NCBI RefSeq assembly: GCF_022201045.2
Contig: NC_068560.1
Coordinates: 32,885,001 to 32,949,000 of the forward strand
Source of the DNA: Citrus sinensis
Taxonomy: Eukaryota > Streptophyta > Magnoliopsida > Sapindales > Rutaceae
Direction of reading: 5' to 3'
Length of the DNA stretch: 64,000 nucleotides
Shown: positions 1 through 12,114 of the stretch, piece by piece
Layout of the letters: the number at the start of each line of letters is the position of its first letter
Numbering within the stretch: the first letter of the stretch is position 1
Notes under the pieces: generated by a model
Databases searched by the model: none
What the model was told of the DNA's origin: nothing
What the model saw: the letters and a program-made list of their open reading frames with translations, nothing else
Program-made: the position numbers and the translations under genes

Positions 1-295
1 TTAAAGCCCAATTGAGCAGCTTAACAAGAAGAAGCCCAATTCAGAACAAGATTAACGGGTCCAAGATGGTATTCCGACCCGAATGCGACCTTCCAGGCCT
101 CCAAAACCCAAAATACGTAACATTGTACGTGAGAAAAGTGCGACGCTCATTAGTTCTTTTATTTTTTATCCAATCAAATGAATTTCGTTTCCAAAAAATT
201 AATAAAAACACATTACAGGTTTATTATTTGAGGCAATACATGAACTGAGCTGAAGAGGATCAGAATTTGAGTTAAAATAGAAAAAAAAAAAGGCC
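1..295 (+). promoter_or_regulatory. Upstream region of the gamma-glutamylcyclotransferase gene with two site II motifs
   Basis: This noncoding stretch precedes the ATG at 296. It holds two copies of AGCCCA (5-10 and 33-38), the reverse complement of TGGGCT. That is the plant site II motif, which is bound by TCP factors and common in promoters of growth-linked and housekeeping genes. A short reading frame at 12-248 has no family resemblance. The assignment as promoter is an inference from position, and the window may cut it on the left. Confidence 0.45.
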
Positions 296-3001
296 ATGTG
301 GGTATTTGGTTACGGGTCTCTAATATGGAAAGCTGGGTTTCATTTTGATGAACGTGTTGTTGGTTTCATCAAAGGATACCGCCGTGTATTCCACCAAGGT
401 TTTTTTTTTTTAACCCTTTAATAAATTAACGAATTCTTTAATGAATGCATATGCAATTTGTTCTTTGAACTTTGATGTCTACGCAAATGAATTTTATATA
501 CATTTTTTGTCTTTTTTTTTGGGGGTCTGTGAACAGGAAGTACGGATCACAGAGGGACACCAAAGTTTCCTGGAAGAACAGTGACATTGGAGCCTGCTGA
601 GGGCGAAGTTTGTGTATGTTTTCATCTGTTGCCCCCTTTTCTTTTCTATTCAGTTAATGATTTTAATGGTCAAAGTTTATTGGAGCAATGGAGCATCTTT
701 AAATCCCCTTTAATGATGCTCCAACGACGTGGGAAGCGGGAACTTTGATTTATTGTCAGCGTCACTCTGTAATTTACTCTATATATGTTTCCACTAGTGG
801 AGATTAAAAAAAGTATTGGTCATTCTCCAAATTTTTTTTTTAATGGTTAAATTGACTTACGGGTTTAAGGTGCATTACTGCAATGATTTTTGTGAGAACC
901 GAGGTCTCTGAGGTTATTCTAGTTCACTTCTTTTAATTTATAGGTCAAAACTATGCTATTTATTGGTTCTCACACGTTGACAACGAAACAAACAATTGAT
1001 TTTGATAGTTCAATGAATATGAACTTGGATCCATAGAGTGTATTAGGCAAGCTTATCATTTATATGTGAATGACAGGCTATATTGTGTCCTCTATTTGCT
1101 TTAGATTTTTAATGAGTCGTGTTCTTTGTTATAACCATAAGATTATCAAGTGAGATCATTTTGTAAAACAAATTCTTTGGTTTGCGAGTTCATAGTGGGG
1201 AGCTGCATACAAGATCACCAAAAAAGAAGATAAAGAAGTTGCGGTGACGGTATGTGCATTAAGTTAATTACTGGAATTGCTTTGTTGAATTAGTAAGATC
1301 CTTTTTGTCACAACCTTTTCCCATTGAATTACCAGCACTTTCCTCCATCATTTTAGTGCTCAATATTTGTAACTCATGATTCATTATTTAATCGTTCCTT
1401 GGTATTGAAATATTTATGGTCTTTGGTTAACTTAGCAGCAAAGAATAACCGTAATGACATATTGCCACCAAATCAACTAAGCCTAGGCCTTTTCAGCTAT
1501 TTATCTGATAAACTTTAAATCATAAATCTTGCTTTTATTTGAAGTCCTAATTTGACTAAATATTCTTGCCTACTATTGTTCCAAGATGAAATATTCATTT
1601 TCTGGGTAAAACTGGACAACTAATGTCTTAGTAAACCTTTGTCTTACCATATATTTCACATTGGATCTGTTCTAGAAGTACCTTGTCGTGAGTATGATGG
1701 TGAAATCATCTTGTTAGAGGCACAAGAAATCAATTGTTAGTTATCAAATCCATAATTAATTAGAACTTATAAGCTTGCATAGTACCTGTCCTTCTCAAAT
1801 TCTGAGGTCTACCTGATGTGTTGCAGCTATAATCTGATTGGTCCTTCTGAAATATCTTTTTTTTTTGGGGGTTTTGGTTTTTAACTCTGTGCTTGTATCT
1901 GCTTGTTTACACTGTTAATAAGTCTCTATCGTTTTTGTTTTTCTATGGCTTGCAGTATTTAGAAGTGAGGGAGAAACAATATGACAAGAAAGCTTATCTT
2001 GATTTGTTCACTGTGAGTTTTAAACGCCAATATCTCTGTAAGTTATAAATGCGAATATTTTAAGTTTACTGCTCATGTAACATCTGCTGAAATTTGTTTC
2101 AGGATCCCATGGCTACAACTCCAGCAGTTTCAGGAGTAATGGTGTAAGTTGAATAAACAAGTGTTGAACCATAAAATTTCTACGCATTACATTTACCAAA
2201 AGTAAACCAGATTAAATTGACACCATTATTCTTAGATACATTGCATCTGCAAACAAACAGCTCAACAGTAACTATTTGGGCCCTGCATCTCTTGAAGATA
2301 TTGCCAAGTATGTGTCTTCTGCCTATTTACTTTAGTTTCCATTATGTGTGACATGCTTTTTATTCAATTCCTTGAGTTTTGAATCTCAACAAATGAACTT
2401 CTTTAGAAAATATTAGCACCTTTGATTTGTGTACATGTGACCAATTGGTGGGATTGAAAATTACATGATATGTGTGCATCTTGCTGCCTAGTAATAAAAA
2501 ACGGCATGTGTTAGATGATCGGATAAACCTAGACTATCTAGTTTATTATCTTTCTTGTCATTGGTTAATCCTTGTGTGTAATGTAGATTCAAATATTAAT
2601 GGCCATGAGATCATGTTTATTAATATTTTGGAGTAACAATCTCTTTATTATTTCCCATAACAATTTGATTTTGGGGCCAGCTTCTTTCTTTCATTCTCTC
2701 GTGCATTTTTCCTTTTTGGAATTTTGCAGACAAATTATTCAAGCTGAAGGCCCCTCAGGACCCAACAGAGATTACCTCTTCCAGCTTGAGAAGGCTCTTC
2801 TTGAACTCGGTACATTTCCTTGAGGATCCCTCGAAATTATCTACTATTACCTGAACTCCAATTATTCGTATTTCTTTTACTTTACAATAATGTTAATGTT
2901 GTTCATCATAAGAATGCTCAGGATGTGAAGACAAGCATGTCATTGATCTTGCGAATACAGTCAGGCGCATTCTTTCAGAGGAGGACTCGGCCTCAAAGTG
3001 A
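296..3001 (+). CDS. GGCT2: ChaC-type gamma-glutamylcyclotransferase (GGCT2 family), 8 exons, 187 aa
   Basis: The protein starts [15 protein letters not shown], the glycine-rich YGSL substrate-binding loop that opens ChaC proteins. These cytosolic enzymes cleave glutathione (gamma-Glu-Cys-Gly) to 5-oxoproline and Cys-Gly, recycling glutamate. Exons: 296-398, 537-613, 1196-1249, 1956-2012, 2103-2143, 2236-2307, 2730-2809, 2922-3001. All introns are GT-AG and the frame closes at TGA 2999-3001. Further family marks are [12 protein letters not shown] in exon 2, [10 protein letters not shown] around residues 79-88 (its second Glu sits where the family keeps its catalytic glutamate), and [17 protein letters not shown] near residue 150. 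At 187 aa it is near the short end of the family. Which GGCT2 paralogue it is cannot be decided here. It runs towards the next gene, which lies on the opposite strand. Confidence 0.93.
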
Positions 3002-3788
3002 TCTGAATATGAATCCATTAGAAGCAACTATTATTGGTAGATCCCATTCATCGTAGTTACAATTATTGGTTCATAATTTTATATTCCGTCGTATACAACT
3101 TTGGCTCCTGCATTTTTTAGTGTTTCTTTACTCAAGTGAGGAAGCATTCTAGGGTTATAGCTACTACAGAAGCGACAATTGCTGGCCACACTCTATTCAT
3201 GAGATTTTATGAAATAATGGTCGCTCAGATGGCATTTTTGTGCTCTTATACTACGGTTTGTAGTGAACATTATTCATAAGTATCAAACACAGAAAGCAAT
3301 CTTGACGAATCCAATTTTTTTTCCCAGAAAACAAAAAATTGTTTGCCCTTGTAAAATTAACGCTGCCACATTGAAGCAAATTATGAAATAGAGAAGAAAA
3401 AAAAAGTGACGTTATTTGAAGACGTTCCAAAAGTCAAAACCAAGATCAGCTATCTCAAATTATGGGGATACACCAAACAAGAAGGTCAACCAATTGTACA
3501 CTTATAATCAAATATAACATACTTTGTCATCCAAACTATGGCTAAAAAAACCTACAAGAGAGACTTTCCAAGAAGTCGATAACTTTAATAATCATTAAAT
3601 TGACTACAGTTTGAAAACTCTCAAGGCTAACCCGGAGAGCTGATTCTTGATCGAAGGTCACCTTTTCCCACGCCCAAATTAAACTACAATAATTTAAATT
3701 AAAAAAAGAACTGAACACATGATACAGTGTCATTTACTAAGATTGAAACTCTGTTAAATCAGTTATCTCCATGTCTGCTGATGCCGGA
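3002..3788. other. Convergent intergenic region (3' ends of two genes)
   Basis: About 790 bases separate the stop of the gamma-glutamylcyclotransferase gene from the stop of the DEK_C/CHZ gene on the other strand. It must contain both 3' untranslated regions. I see A/T-rich DNA with no coding potential that belongs to a family and no clear repeat. Confidence 0.6.
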
Positions 3789-6700
3789 TCAATCACTGTC
3801 TTCTGCCTCATCCTCTGCAAAATAAAGCGTAGAGGTCGTGTAAGCAAATATGCAAGTTGCTTTTAACATAGCCTACAGGAGAAAAACCACACTTCCACAA
3901 ATGTCCTAGAAGACGTTCCACAAAACAGCTTTGGTTGTATGAAACGACTGCATAATAAAAAGATAATCTCATCGTTTTATTCCATATCTTATTCTATGTG
4001 AATCTAGCTTCTACATGGTAAAGATCTCAGTGCATATTAAATTACATGGTCATCATTCAGGTTTCAATGATTAACATTATCCTGCAAACTGTGCTTACCG
4101 ATACAGAATTGCAGAGCAGATTGCACACTCTCATTTTTTAAAGTTGCAGGACTCTTTATAGGCCCAACATTGCAAGGGCAATTCATGATTTTCATTTTTC
4201 AGATCTATTCATACGTGTATCCTCATTATCTTCCAATTCCTCAAAAGTGTAAAAGTTATCCATATCGACTGAGAGCATCAAGATAATCGTGTAAGAATCA
4301 ACGGACAAAAATGTCTGTCAGTAGTTTTTTTTAAAAAAATTATTATTACTCTTTTTTTTTTCTTTTTTTGCAGGGGATGGCGGGGTGGTATTGATCTTTT
4401 AAGAAACAAAGGAATTTCTGCTTATGGAGGCAAAGAAGAACATAATTATCTTATTTTATGGACCAAATAAAAATTCAGTCAGTCTCAGAATACGCCACAC
4501 AATGAATATGACTTGATGAATTGTTAGGCATAGAACTTCCAGCAACATATGGATACTAAAATTCATTTATGATTGGTCCAAGACAGCATGGGCATAAGCA
4601 ACAAACAAAACACAGTAAAGGACCAATAATCAGACGATGCAAGTCCTCTAGCAAGCAAGGGGCTTGACAATTGGTAATTCGCAATCCAATCAACACTTTA
4701 AATTACATAAACATTAAAAAAAAAAAAAACTTTAAATTACGTAGAAAGCTTACCTTCTTTTACCTCTTCACTCTTGCTTTCAGCATCACCATCATCGTTG
4801 CCATCATCCTCTTCGTTATCTTCGTCATCACTGTCGTCACTATCATTGTCCTCATCATCAGAATCTTCACTATCACCACTCTCACTTTCATCTGGTATTT
4901 TGGGCTTTGGAGGAGGTACAAAGCTCGTCGCAGACCTTCTACGTGAACTTGATACAATGTTACTCATGTCAATGCCCTCAAGTTCTCTTGCTCTTTCCTT
5001 CTTCTTTTTAACTTCCTTGATTTCTGAGGGCATATCATGAAATCAAAACCACAAATAGTCAACATTAGTGTGTGAACCTTGATGCACAAGTGTGAGGCTG
5101 TCCGTGCATACCCATGAGTAAACCAGGAAACCTACTTATGTAAACACCAAAACAAGACTCTAAAGGTGCATTGATAACCAACTTCCAGGAATAATGATAT
5201 ATTGATATGTAATAGTAATCAAAATCATACGTACGTAGGTAGTGGTATTTAAAGCATACATCACTATGAATTACGTACTGCAATTGTAGAATTCAGCTAT
5301 CCCAGTAGAATGATTACCTGACTGCAAGCTCTCCCCAGGAATGAGAGGATAGTTTGATTATAAATCATCATATTTTCCATCACATCAAGACAATTTCCTT
5401 TTCAAGGTCATAGTCCCGCGGCCTCGACAACCGGGACAAGGTTATAGACCCTTTCAACTGGGGAAATTATAAAATGAAACTCTTGAGGAACATCACAGCC
5501 TCAGAAATCTATCATCCAGTCATTTGACCATCTGATATCTAAGTTACTATTTTAATAGAGTCAATCCTCTTATTCTTTTCAAGCTTGGAGTTTCAGACAT
5601 CCAAGCACTAAGGGTTGCTAAATACAATAAACAAATGATCATCATCTCCCATACTAGAGTCAGTGGAGAAAGGGAAAATTTACAGGCCATACATCAAACA
5701 AGATTTCATCTTACAATTATTTTCCCCCTTTTACTGCTTGAAACAAGTGACTTGATGATAAAAAATATATATATACCTTTCCGAACTTCTTTTGTCAGCA
5801 AGCAAAATATGCTACTTATTGATAGGTTGTGCACTAAAGCTAGAAATATCATATCAAACCTACCTTTTTCTGAAGGGTTTGAAGACAATCCTTCCCTAGA
5901 AAGTATACCCTCCAATTCCTTTATTAGTTGAGCTTCACGTTTGTTCTCAGGTGCCTGCTTGACTTTCTTGTAAACTGAGGGAGGAATACTGTAAATGAAA
6001 AAAAAAAAGGTGAAGGCAACAATCGAGACAAAATTCAAAGCTCTAATATGGTTAGTTGAAATAGAACCTCATCGCGCATGATTTTATAACTGTTTTCAGA
6101 TGTTCTACGCGTTTGCCATAAGCTGGAGTTGAAACTACCTTTTTCTGCATCCAATAACAAAATATAAGATTGAATCTGATCAGGTTTTAGATTTTGGTGA
6201 AATCTTGGACAAATAAAAAGGAAGACCTTTATAGGTTTTTCAGAAGATGACTGCGAGCGACCATCGTCAGAGACACTTCCACTTTCTGCATCATTATTGT
6301 CCTCTGACGCTATTTTCACAGCCTTGGTCTTCTTCTTGATAGATGCCTTGGTCTCCTTCTCTGGTCTTTTTCTTTTTTTAAGTCCTTCATTGTTCTGCAC
6401 CTTTCCTTTCGAAACAATTTTCTTTCTGGGCTTCATTTCATCTTCCTCATCTACTTCGCCATCTGATGAATCAGAACTTCCTTCACTACTGACCTCTTTT
6501 GCTTTACTCTGATAATTTTTCTTAAGGCTTTTCTTCTTCTCCACAGTTGAAGGTTCCAAAACTTCAGAAGATTTCAATACCTATCAGAAAACAGAGATAA
6601 TTACAGGAAAAGTAGATTGTCTGAGGTACATCTATAAGATAAATAATGCCTCCTAAACAACTCACCTCATCTAGTTCTTGACTAATCATTTTCTTAAATG

Positions 6701-8407
6701 AATCAAGAGTAAACTTATCAAGTTTAAGATCCTCTTCCAAAATTCGACGAAGCCCAGCCATTGTAACTTTCCTAAAATAAAGTGACAGCTATTTGTTTAA
6801 TTGCCTGGACCCCATAAAAATGAATAGAAAAGAAATGAATCAACTAAAGACTCAAATTGACATGGAAACCATGTTCACACTAATAAGAGCAACTGTGCAC
6901 AAAGGATGTAACAGTAATACAATTAATGACAATTGAACTGATGAAGTAGCATACTCGATATTAGTTTTGATATAAGCAGCTCTTTTTCTAATAGCTTTTT
7001 TTATAGCGCTCTCACTTGGATCTTCTTTATTTCCATCACCTTGTGCTTCCTCAGTTTCAAATTTAGTTTTTTTATTTCCTGTCATAAGGCCCAAAACAGG
7101 AGAGTCTTCCATTTTTTCATAATTTTCAGGGCAAGGTTCCTTTACATCTTTTGCAGACTGATATCCTTCGGGTGATTTTTCTTCTTCTTTTGTAGAAGAA
7201 ACATTTTCTTTAGCACTTTCTGCAGAATCCTTTGAGGCACTGACACCACCAGCACCATCCATGCACTGCCATTAAATATTTATCAAAGCACAATGAAATA
7301 CCAAACTTAAGAACAATTTGAACAGCTTTTATCAGCAATGAAATCTCGTGAAAGAGAAGCTAGCCATGCAAAGTCTAACTTAATGATGACGAAGACGAAG
7401 ATACTAGTGGCAATAAAACTAAGGGGATTATCATAATACTGAAGGAATACCCCAAATGGAACAAATGGCATGCAATACCAACTCGCACTAAATTCCCAAA
7501 TAACTGACAAGATTCTGCACAGCATTAATTTAGAAATATAATACCTTTAGAGCATTGATACAATAAATGAAAGACTAATAAATGGTGCGGTGAATTCTTA
7601 CATGCCTAAATCCCATATTGACTACAAAAGATAAATATTAAGGTGCATAAGAAACATTGGCCTCCTTTTCCTGAACCCAATCCCGCCTTTTTCAGAGGCC
7701 ATATTTTAAACATTACTAAAAAAAAAAAAATTCAGTGTGTACAAGATAAGCTACTGAACCCTGTCATTATTAGCTTAATTGACAACCAGTGTTCAAAAAA
7801 TTTCTAGCACTAAGGTACCTCTAGCAAACACTGCTTTATAAATTTCTTATGAACATCCAAAGCATGTGTTTCCAACCCCAGGTCCTTCTCTATCAATCGC
7901 CGGACCCCTTCAAAAGTCAAAGAACTGCAATTATAAACGAACTGTTATAAATCATTTCAAATCAGTAAAATAATAATAATTCAAGCCAAGGCATGGATTC
8001 ATTCCAGTATCAAGCAACAAACCAAGAAAGAAACCTAATTTGAAAGGTAGATTACTGTAGATACAAATAAACCCTAGACAGAAAACGCACTTCACTTCAT
8101 AAAGCACAGAAATAATACGTTCAAGAGCAATTTTAAAATGGGAAGTAAAAGCTACAGCACAGGATAAATTAATCAAAGAAACAAAAAGGAGTAATTGAAT
8201 TTGTAATGACTTGTAGAACAAAGGCAAAATATTATAGAGAGGGATGGAGAAAGAGAGACAGAGAGGAGAGAAATTGCGCGGGCGTTACTCGGCTTGTTCT
8301 TTGAAGTGAGAAACGCGAGAGATCATGGCCGCCTTAATCTGTGGCTCGATGCTATCGTGCGGATCGTTCTTCTTCACGGCCTCGCTATCTTGCGCTTCTT
8401 CTGTCAT
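3789..8407 (-). CDS. Nuclear protein with two DEK_C domains and a CHZ-type histone-chaperone segment, 9 exons, 497 aa
   Basis: Exons on the minus strand: 8289-8407, 7819-7924, 6955-7265, 6666-6771, 6227-6580, 6068-6144, 5864-5988, 4754-5023, 3789-3814. The frame closes at TGA 3791-3789. Two copies of the DEK C-terminal fold are visible: residues about 41-75 ([17 protein letters not shown]) and about 179-215 ([19 protein letters not shown]). Lys- and Ser/Glu-rich nuclear-type linkers follow. After [18 protein letters not shown] comes [20 protein letters not shown] and then an acidic Asp/Glu tail, which is the plant form of the CHZ/HIRIP3 segment that binds H2A-H2B (H2A.Z) dimers. DEK_C domains bind DNA or chromatin in other proteins. 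The role as a chromatin-associated histone chaperone is inferred from these domains. The first ATG in a clean 5' region was taken as the start. Confidence 0.85.
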
Positions 8408-8998
8408 TGTTTTCAGTCGGTCGGCTCCGTCAGTGAGCTCAGTTTTAGTTCCTGTGCGAATGAGCTTAGAAATTAGAATGAAGAAGGTCTTCGTAGTGGG
8501 AAAGCCGAAATAAGGCGAAGGAAATGTTAAGGTGCATCCATACCCTGGCTTGGTATTGTCTATGCAATCACGACCGTCGGTTTGCTAGTTTTCCATTTTT
8601 TTCCCATTGATCGATTTAAATGCGCATGTCACATTCACCTCGCCTGACGTTACTGAATAGAAATCTAAGCTTAAACTATTGAATTACAGTTTGACCCCGT
8701 ATATTGGAATTAATTTTCATTTCAGCCCCCAGGCGCTTTTTACAAATACGAACTTTCAGTTACTAAAAAATTTAAAAAAAAAAAACAAAAAAAAAAATAC
8801 AACTTAAGTTTTTATCATTAATTCATTATCCTGCATCTGCGTGCGCTCTTTACAACACAACCTTCGCACACGCAACGACAACCATCACAAACGCGAAACG
8901 ACATTTAAAAAAGGGAGGAAAAAAAAAAAAAAAAAAGAAGCCACCGGGCAACCTAGGGTTCCCTCCTGTGAAACTTTTTTTCTTTAGATCAAAACATC
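8408..8998. promoter_or_regulatory. Bidirectional promoter region between divergent genes
   Basis: Only about 590 bases separate the divergent start codons at 8407 (minus) and 8999 (plus), so both promoters must lie here. There are A-rich runs at 8767-8797 and 8919-8936. No convincing TATA box was seen for either gene, which would fit broadly expressed genes. Confidence 0.5.
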
Positions 8999-11211
8999 AT
9001 GGGGGGCCACGAGGCGATGGAGGTAGCGAAGACCGTTCTGGAGGTGGCTGACGTGGCGTGGACAGCCGTCGAATGCTGCCACCACCTCCACGGTCACCAA
9101 CACCACAACCACCACCACGATGACAAGTCGGTTGACGCTGATCAGATCGAAACAAAGCCTATATCTGGGGAAGAGCTGGAGTCTCTGAAATCGGAGAATC
9201 ATCGTTTAAGGAAGTTGCTCGAGCAGAACCTCAAGTTGCTTCAGAATTTGTCTGAATCGCCTTGTTTGATAAACGACTGCCCTCCCGATGTGTGTATTTG
9301 TGGTTTCGTAATGCACTTTATTTTTGTGCTAATTTTCAAACATTAAAAAAAGAAAGGAACGATTTTTTCTTCATTTTTAATTATAATTATTCTATGTTAT
9401 ATTGGTACAATTAGATCAAAATTTGATTTTTACTTTTTGGTTTCTCTTAATTCTGTAATCATTTTGTTTCAATATAAAACGCGGTTAAATAAGCTTGAAT
9501 CTATTTTGTAATTGTAGCTGCATGCTCGCCTAGTGGCAACGGTGGATTCTGAGGAATTCTTGACTCAATTAAAATCTCTACATGATAAATCGGTTGATGG
9601 GACTGGGATTATGTTTCCTTTCAAGGAAGCTACAGGTGTCTGCATCTGCTACTTTCTATTGAGTATGTAGTGTTATTTGCTTGTTACTTGATAATGACTT
9701 GGTCTTGGTATCGTGTTAAGGAGATGATGTGCGTGCGGCTGGAATTTTAGTTAACATTGACCAAGAAGAGCCAAGCTGGTGGGTATGGGTGACGGATGAA
9801 ATGGTCCCGAGCAATGTTGAGGAATGGAGCGGAATTGATGATGAGAACTATGTTGTTGTTAGCGAGGAACATGTCATTGATGGGGTTGCCAACTTCATGG
9901 CTAAATGTGTTCTGTCAAACCCAAAAGCTCAGGTAAGGCGCTAGGAGATGTAAATTGTTTTGATTTGCTTTCTATGATGTATCTCAAGCCATCTGCTTTC
10001 TTGGAATTGCAGAATATGACGCCGGAGGAATTGCAGAAAAGTAAGTTTGTAGTTTTAATGTTTTATCTTAAAGCTTTACTCGCCTTGATTTTTATGCAAA
10101 ACTACTGAAGGTCATATGGCTCCTTTTTTTTTTTCCTGGTGTCCATAATTGCTCCTTGGGGTTGGCAAAGACTTAAATAGTGATACTTATGTCTTAATTT
10201 TTTAAAAGAAGGAATTCAACCTACCCTGAAGTTAATCACAAATCTTCTTTTGTTTCTGAAAGTGATTACAGAGCTTTGATAAAATGTGACTCGGTTAGGC
10301 AGAAGAATGGTCGGTTCATATAGCATAACTTTGCTTTTGGATGGAAAATATATCTTATGGTGTTTAATCTGGATGTTTGTTTCGGTCTGCTGTTCACTCT
10401 GTGATGTTTCTTTCTTCCTTTCTTGAAATGGTGCCTCTATTTTTTGGGTACCATGGGAACTATTCATCTATTTTCTGAGTCTGATGACCTGAAATTTTTT
10501 TTTATTTTTTATTTTTTAAAGTTTCCTGGCTTTAACTTCAAACAACTAACACCTCAGTGTGATGGTATTGAAGGATATCATCACTCATCTTAGTAAATAT
10601 TATTTATTTGCAGCTCTGGCAAAAGCATTGGGCAGCATGAGCAAAGTGGAGAAGATATTAAATATCTGGCATGGTGGGAAAATGTTTTATTGCCTCTCAA
10701 CCTGGGGACTTGCTCTTGCAGGGTGAGTTTGTCTGGGTTTTCTTTATGAATGTACAGATGCGCTCTAAATTTGGTCATTTTACTTATTTCAATTGTTGAT
10801 TAATTTATGAAAATGGATTTTAAAATAGATAAATTAATATGCCATTATATAAATTATGATTATGCCTCCTTAATATTTGATATGTAATCTTTATGAGGCA
10901 ACACACAGGATATGTTATTTAGGTAGTTTCTATAAGCTGAAGTTAGTTTTATGAGTTATGAGGAATGATTCCCCTTTTTAGTTGTAGGAAGCTGAATGAA
11001 TAATATGTAGGATCCAAACCAACGTTACACAAGTTTATTGTGTTGTTCTGGAAACAGAAAGGAAAAGATTCAAATATGTTCTATCCGTCTTTCTGTTACT
11101 TTTCCTTGATATGACTTTCTTGGGTGCAGATTGTACAGAAGTCGTACCGTGCTGAGACTTGCTGCAATGGGTGTTCAAACAACCAGCAAAGTTGTTCTTA
11201 GGACCCTCTGA
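8999..11211 (+). CDS. Conserved plant protein of unknown function with His-rich N-terminus, 6 exons, 279 aa
   Basis: Exons: 8999-9289, 9518-9635, 9721-9932, 10013-10040, 10614-10722, 11130-11211. All borders are GT-AG and the stop is TGA 11209-11211. I cannot name the family with confidence. Residues 26-44 form a Cys/His cluster (ECCHHLHGHQHHNHHHDD) that could bind metal. Residues about 57-82 are Leu/Glu/Lys-rich and probably a coiled coil. The middle part is Trp-rich (EPSWWVWVTDEMVPSNVEEW, then DDENYVVVSEEHVIDG), followed by TPEELQKTLAKALG and a mildly hydrophobic segment near residue 235 (MFYCLSTWGLALAGLY). The C-terminus is basic and hydrophobic. The 28-base fourth exon is very short. The reading frame is unbroken, so the gene is probably functional. 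Confidence 0.8.
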
Positions 11212-12114
11212 AGATGACAGCCCCATTGAAATGGCAATACTAATTGTAAGAAATGCTGGGACTGAATTCTCAATTAGTATGTGGGCTAACTTAGTGGTTC
11301 TTCATATAGTGTTGAGTGTGGATTATTGTAAATATTGTAAATCATTTGGCTTCTGTATCATGCTGTTTTATTGAACAATATATTAATTGTTTTCGATCCA
11401 TTCATGATCTTCACAAGAAAAACTCTATGAATCATTTGTCAAATGTACAAGTTGTTTCGAGTGAAAATAAATCTTTTATGCTTTTATGTGAGTTGATTTG
11501 TCAAACTTGAGTGTGAACGAAGCCTATAATTCATAACGCAATTTGATGTGCTTTATAAAATAGTTCATAAGGCCATAATTATCACCGGCACTGATTCACG
11601 ATGATACTGTTTATTGGAAACAATTGATCAAGTTGATTGACAATTGAAATGTGAAAATGACAAGCGATTCAAAGATCAACAAATGTTTGTCTCAAGATTG
11701 AAGATCCCTCAATCATTACTTCATTGGTTTTAACCGTACAGAAAAACAGAACCACTTACTCATTTTTAACCTTAGTGAAGAAAAATGATTTTTCAATAAA
11801 TTTTTTTTAATCATATTAAAGTCAACAACAAACAGAAAAATTATACACACACACACACATATATATATAGTTTATCTTACAACTAACTTAATTAGAAGAT
11901 CACTTTGATGCAGATTTATCATATAGGTACTTTGCGAATCATTTATTGAGGATTTATCTTTTTTGAATAAAAAAATTTCAACATATAAAGTACGCTTCGT
12001 TGGAAAACATAAATCCTAAAAAAGAAACTGCTTAATTAGTTCTATAACACAATTTTTTTTTTTTAAATTTCAAAGCTCATTGTACCAATGCTAAATCTCA
12101 AAGCAGAATATGAC
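11212..12114. other. Convergent intergenic region with a short AC/AT microsatellite
   Basis: About 900 A/T-rich bases lie between two 3' ends. An alternating (AC)n-(AT)n run occupies about 11844-11869. Nothing else was recognised. Confidence 0.55.
11844..11869. repeat. (AC)n(AT)n microsatellite
   Basis: A direct run of about eight AC units is followed by about five AT units in intergenic DNA. Confidence 0.9.

Noticed and set aside
4671-5040. Long Ser/Leu- or Ile/Val-rich plus-strand reading frames
   Set aside because: They are shadows of the acidic Asp/Glu-rich exon 4754-5023 on the minus strand.
8294-8513. Plus-strand reading frames near 8300-8500
   Set aside because: They lie opposite the first exon of the DEK_C/CHZ gene and are shadows.
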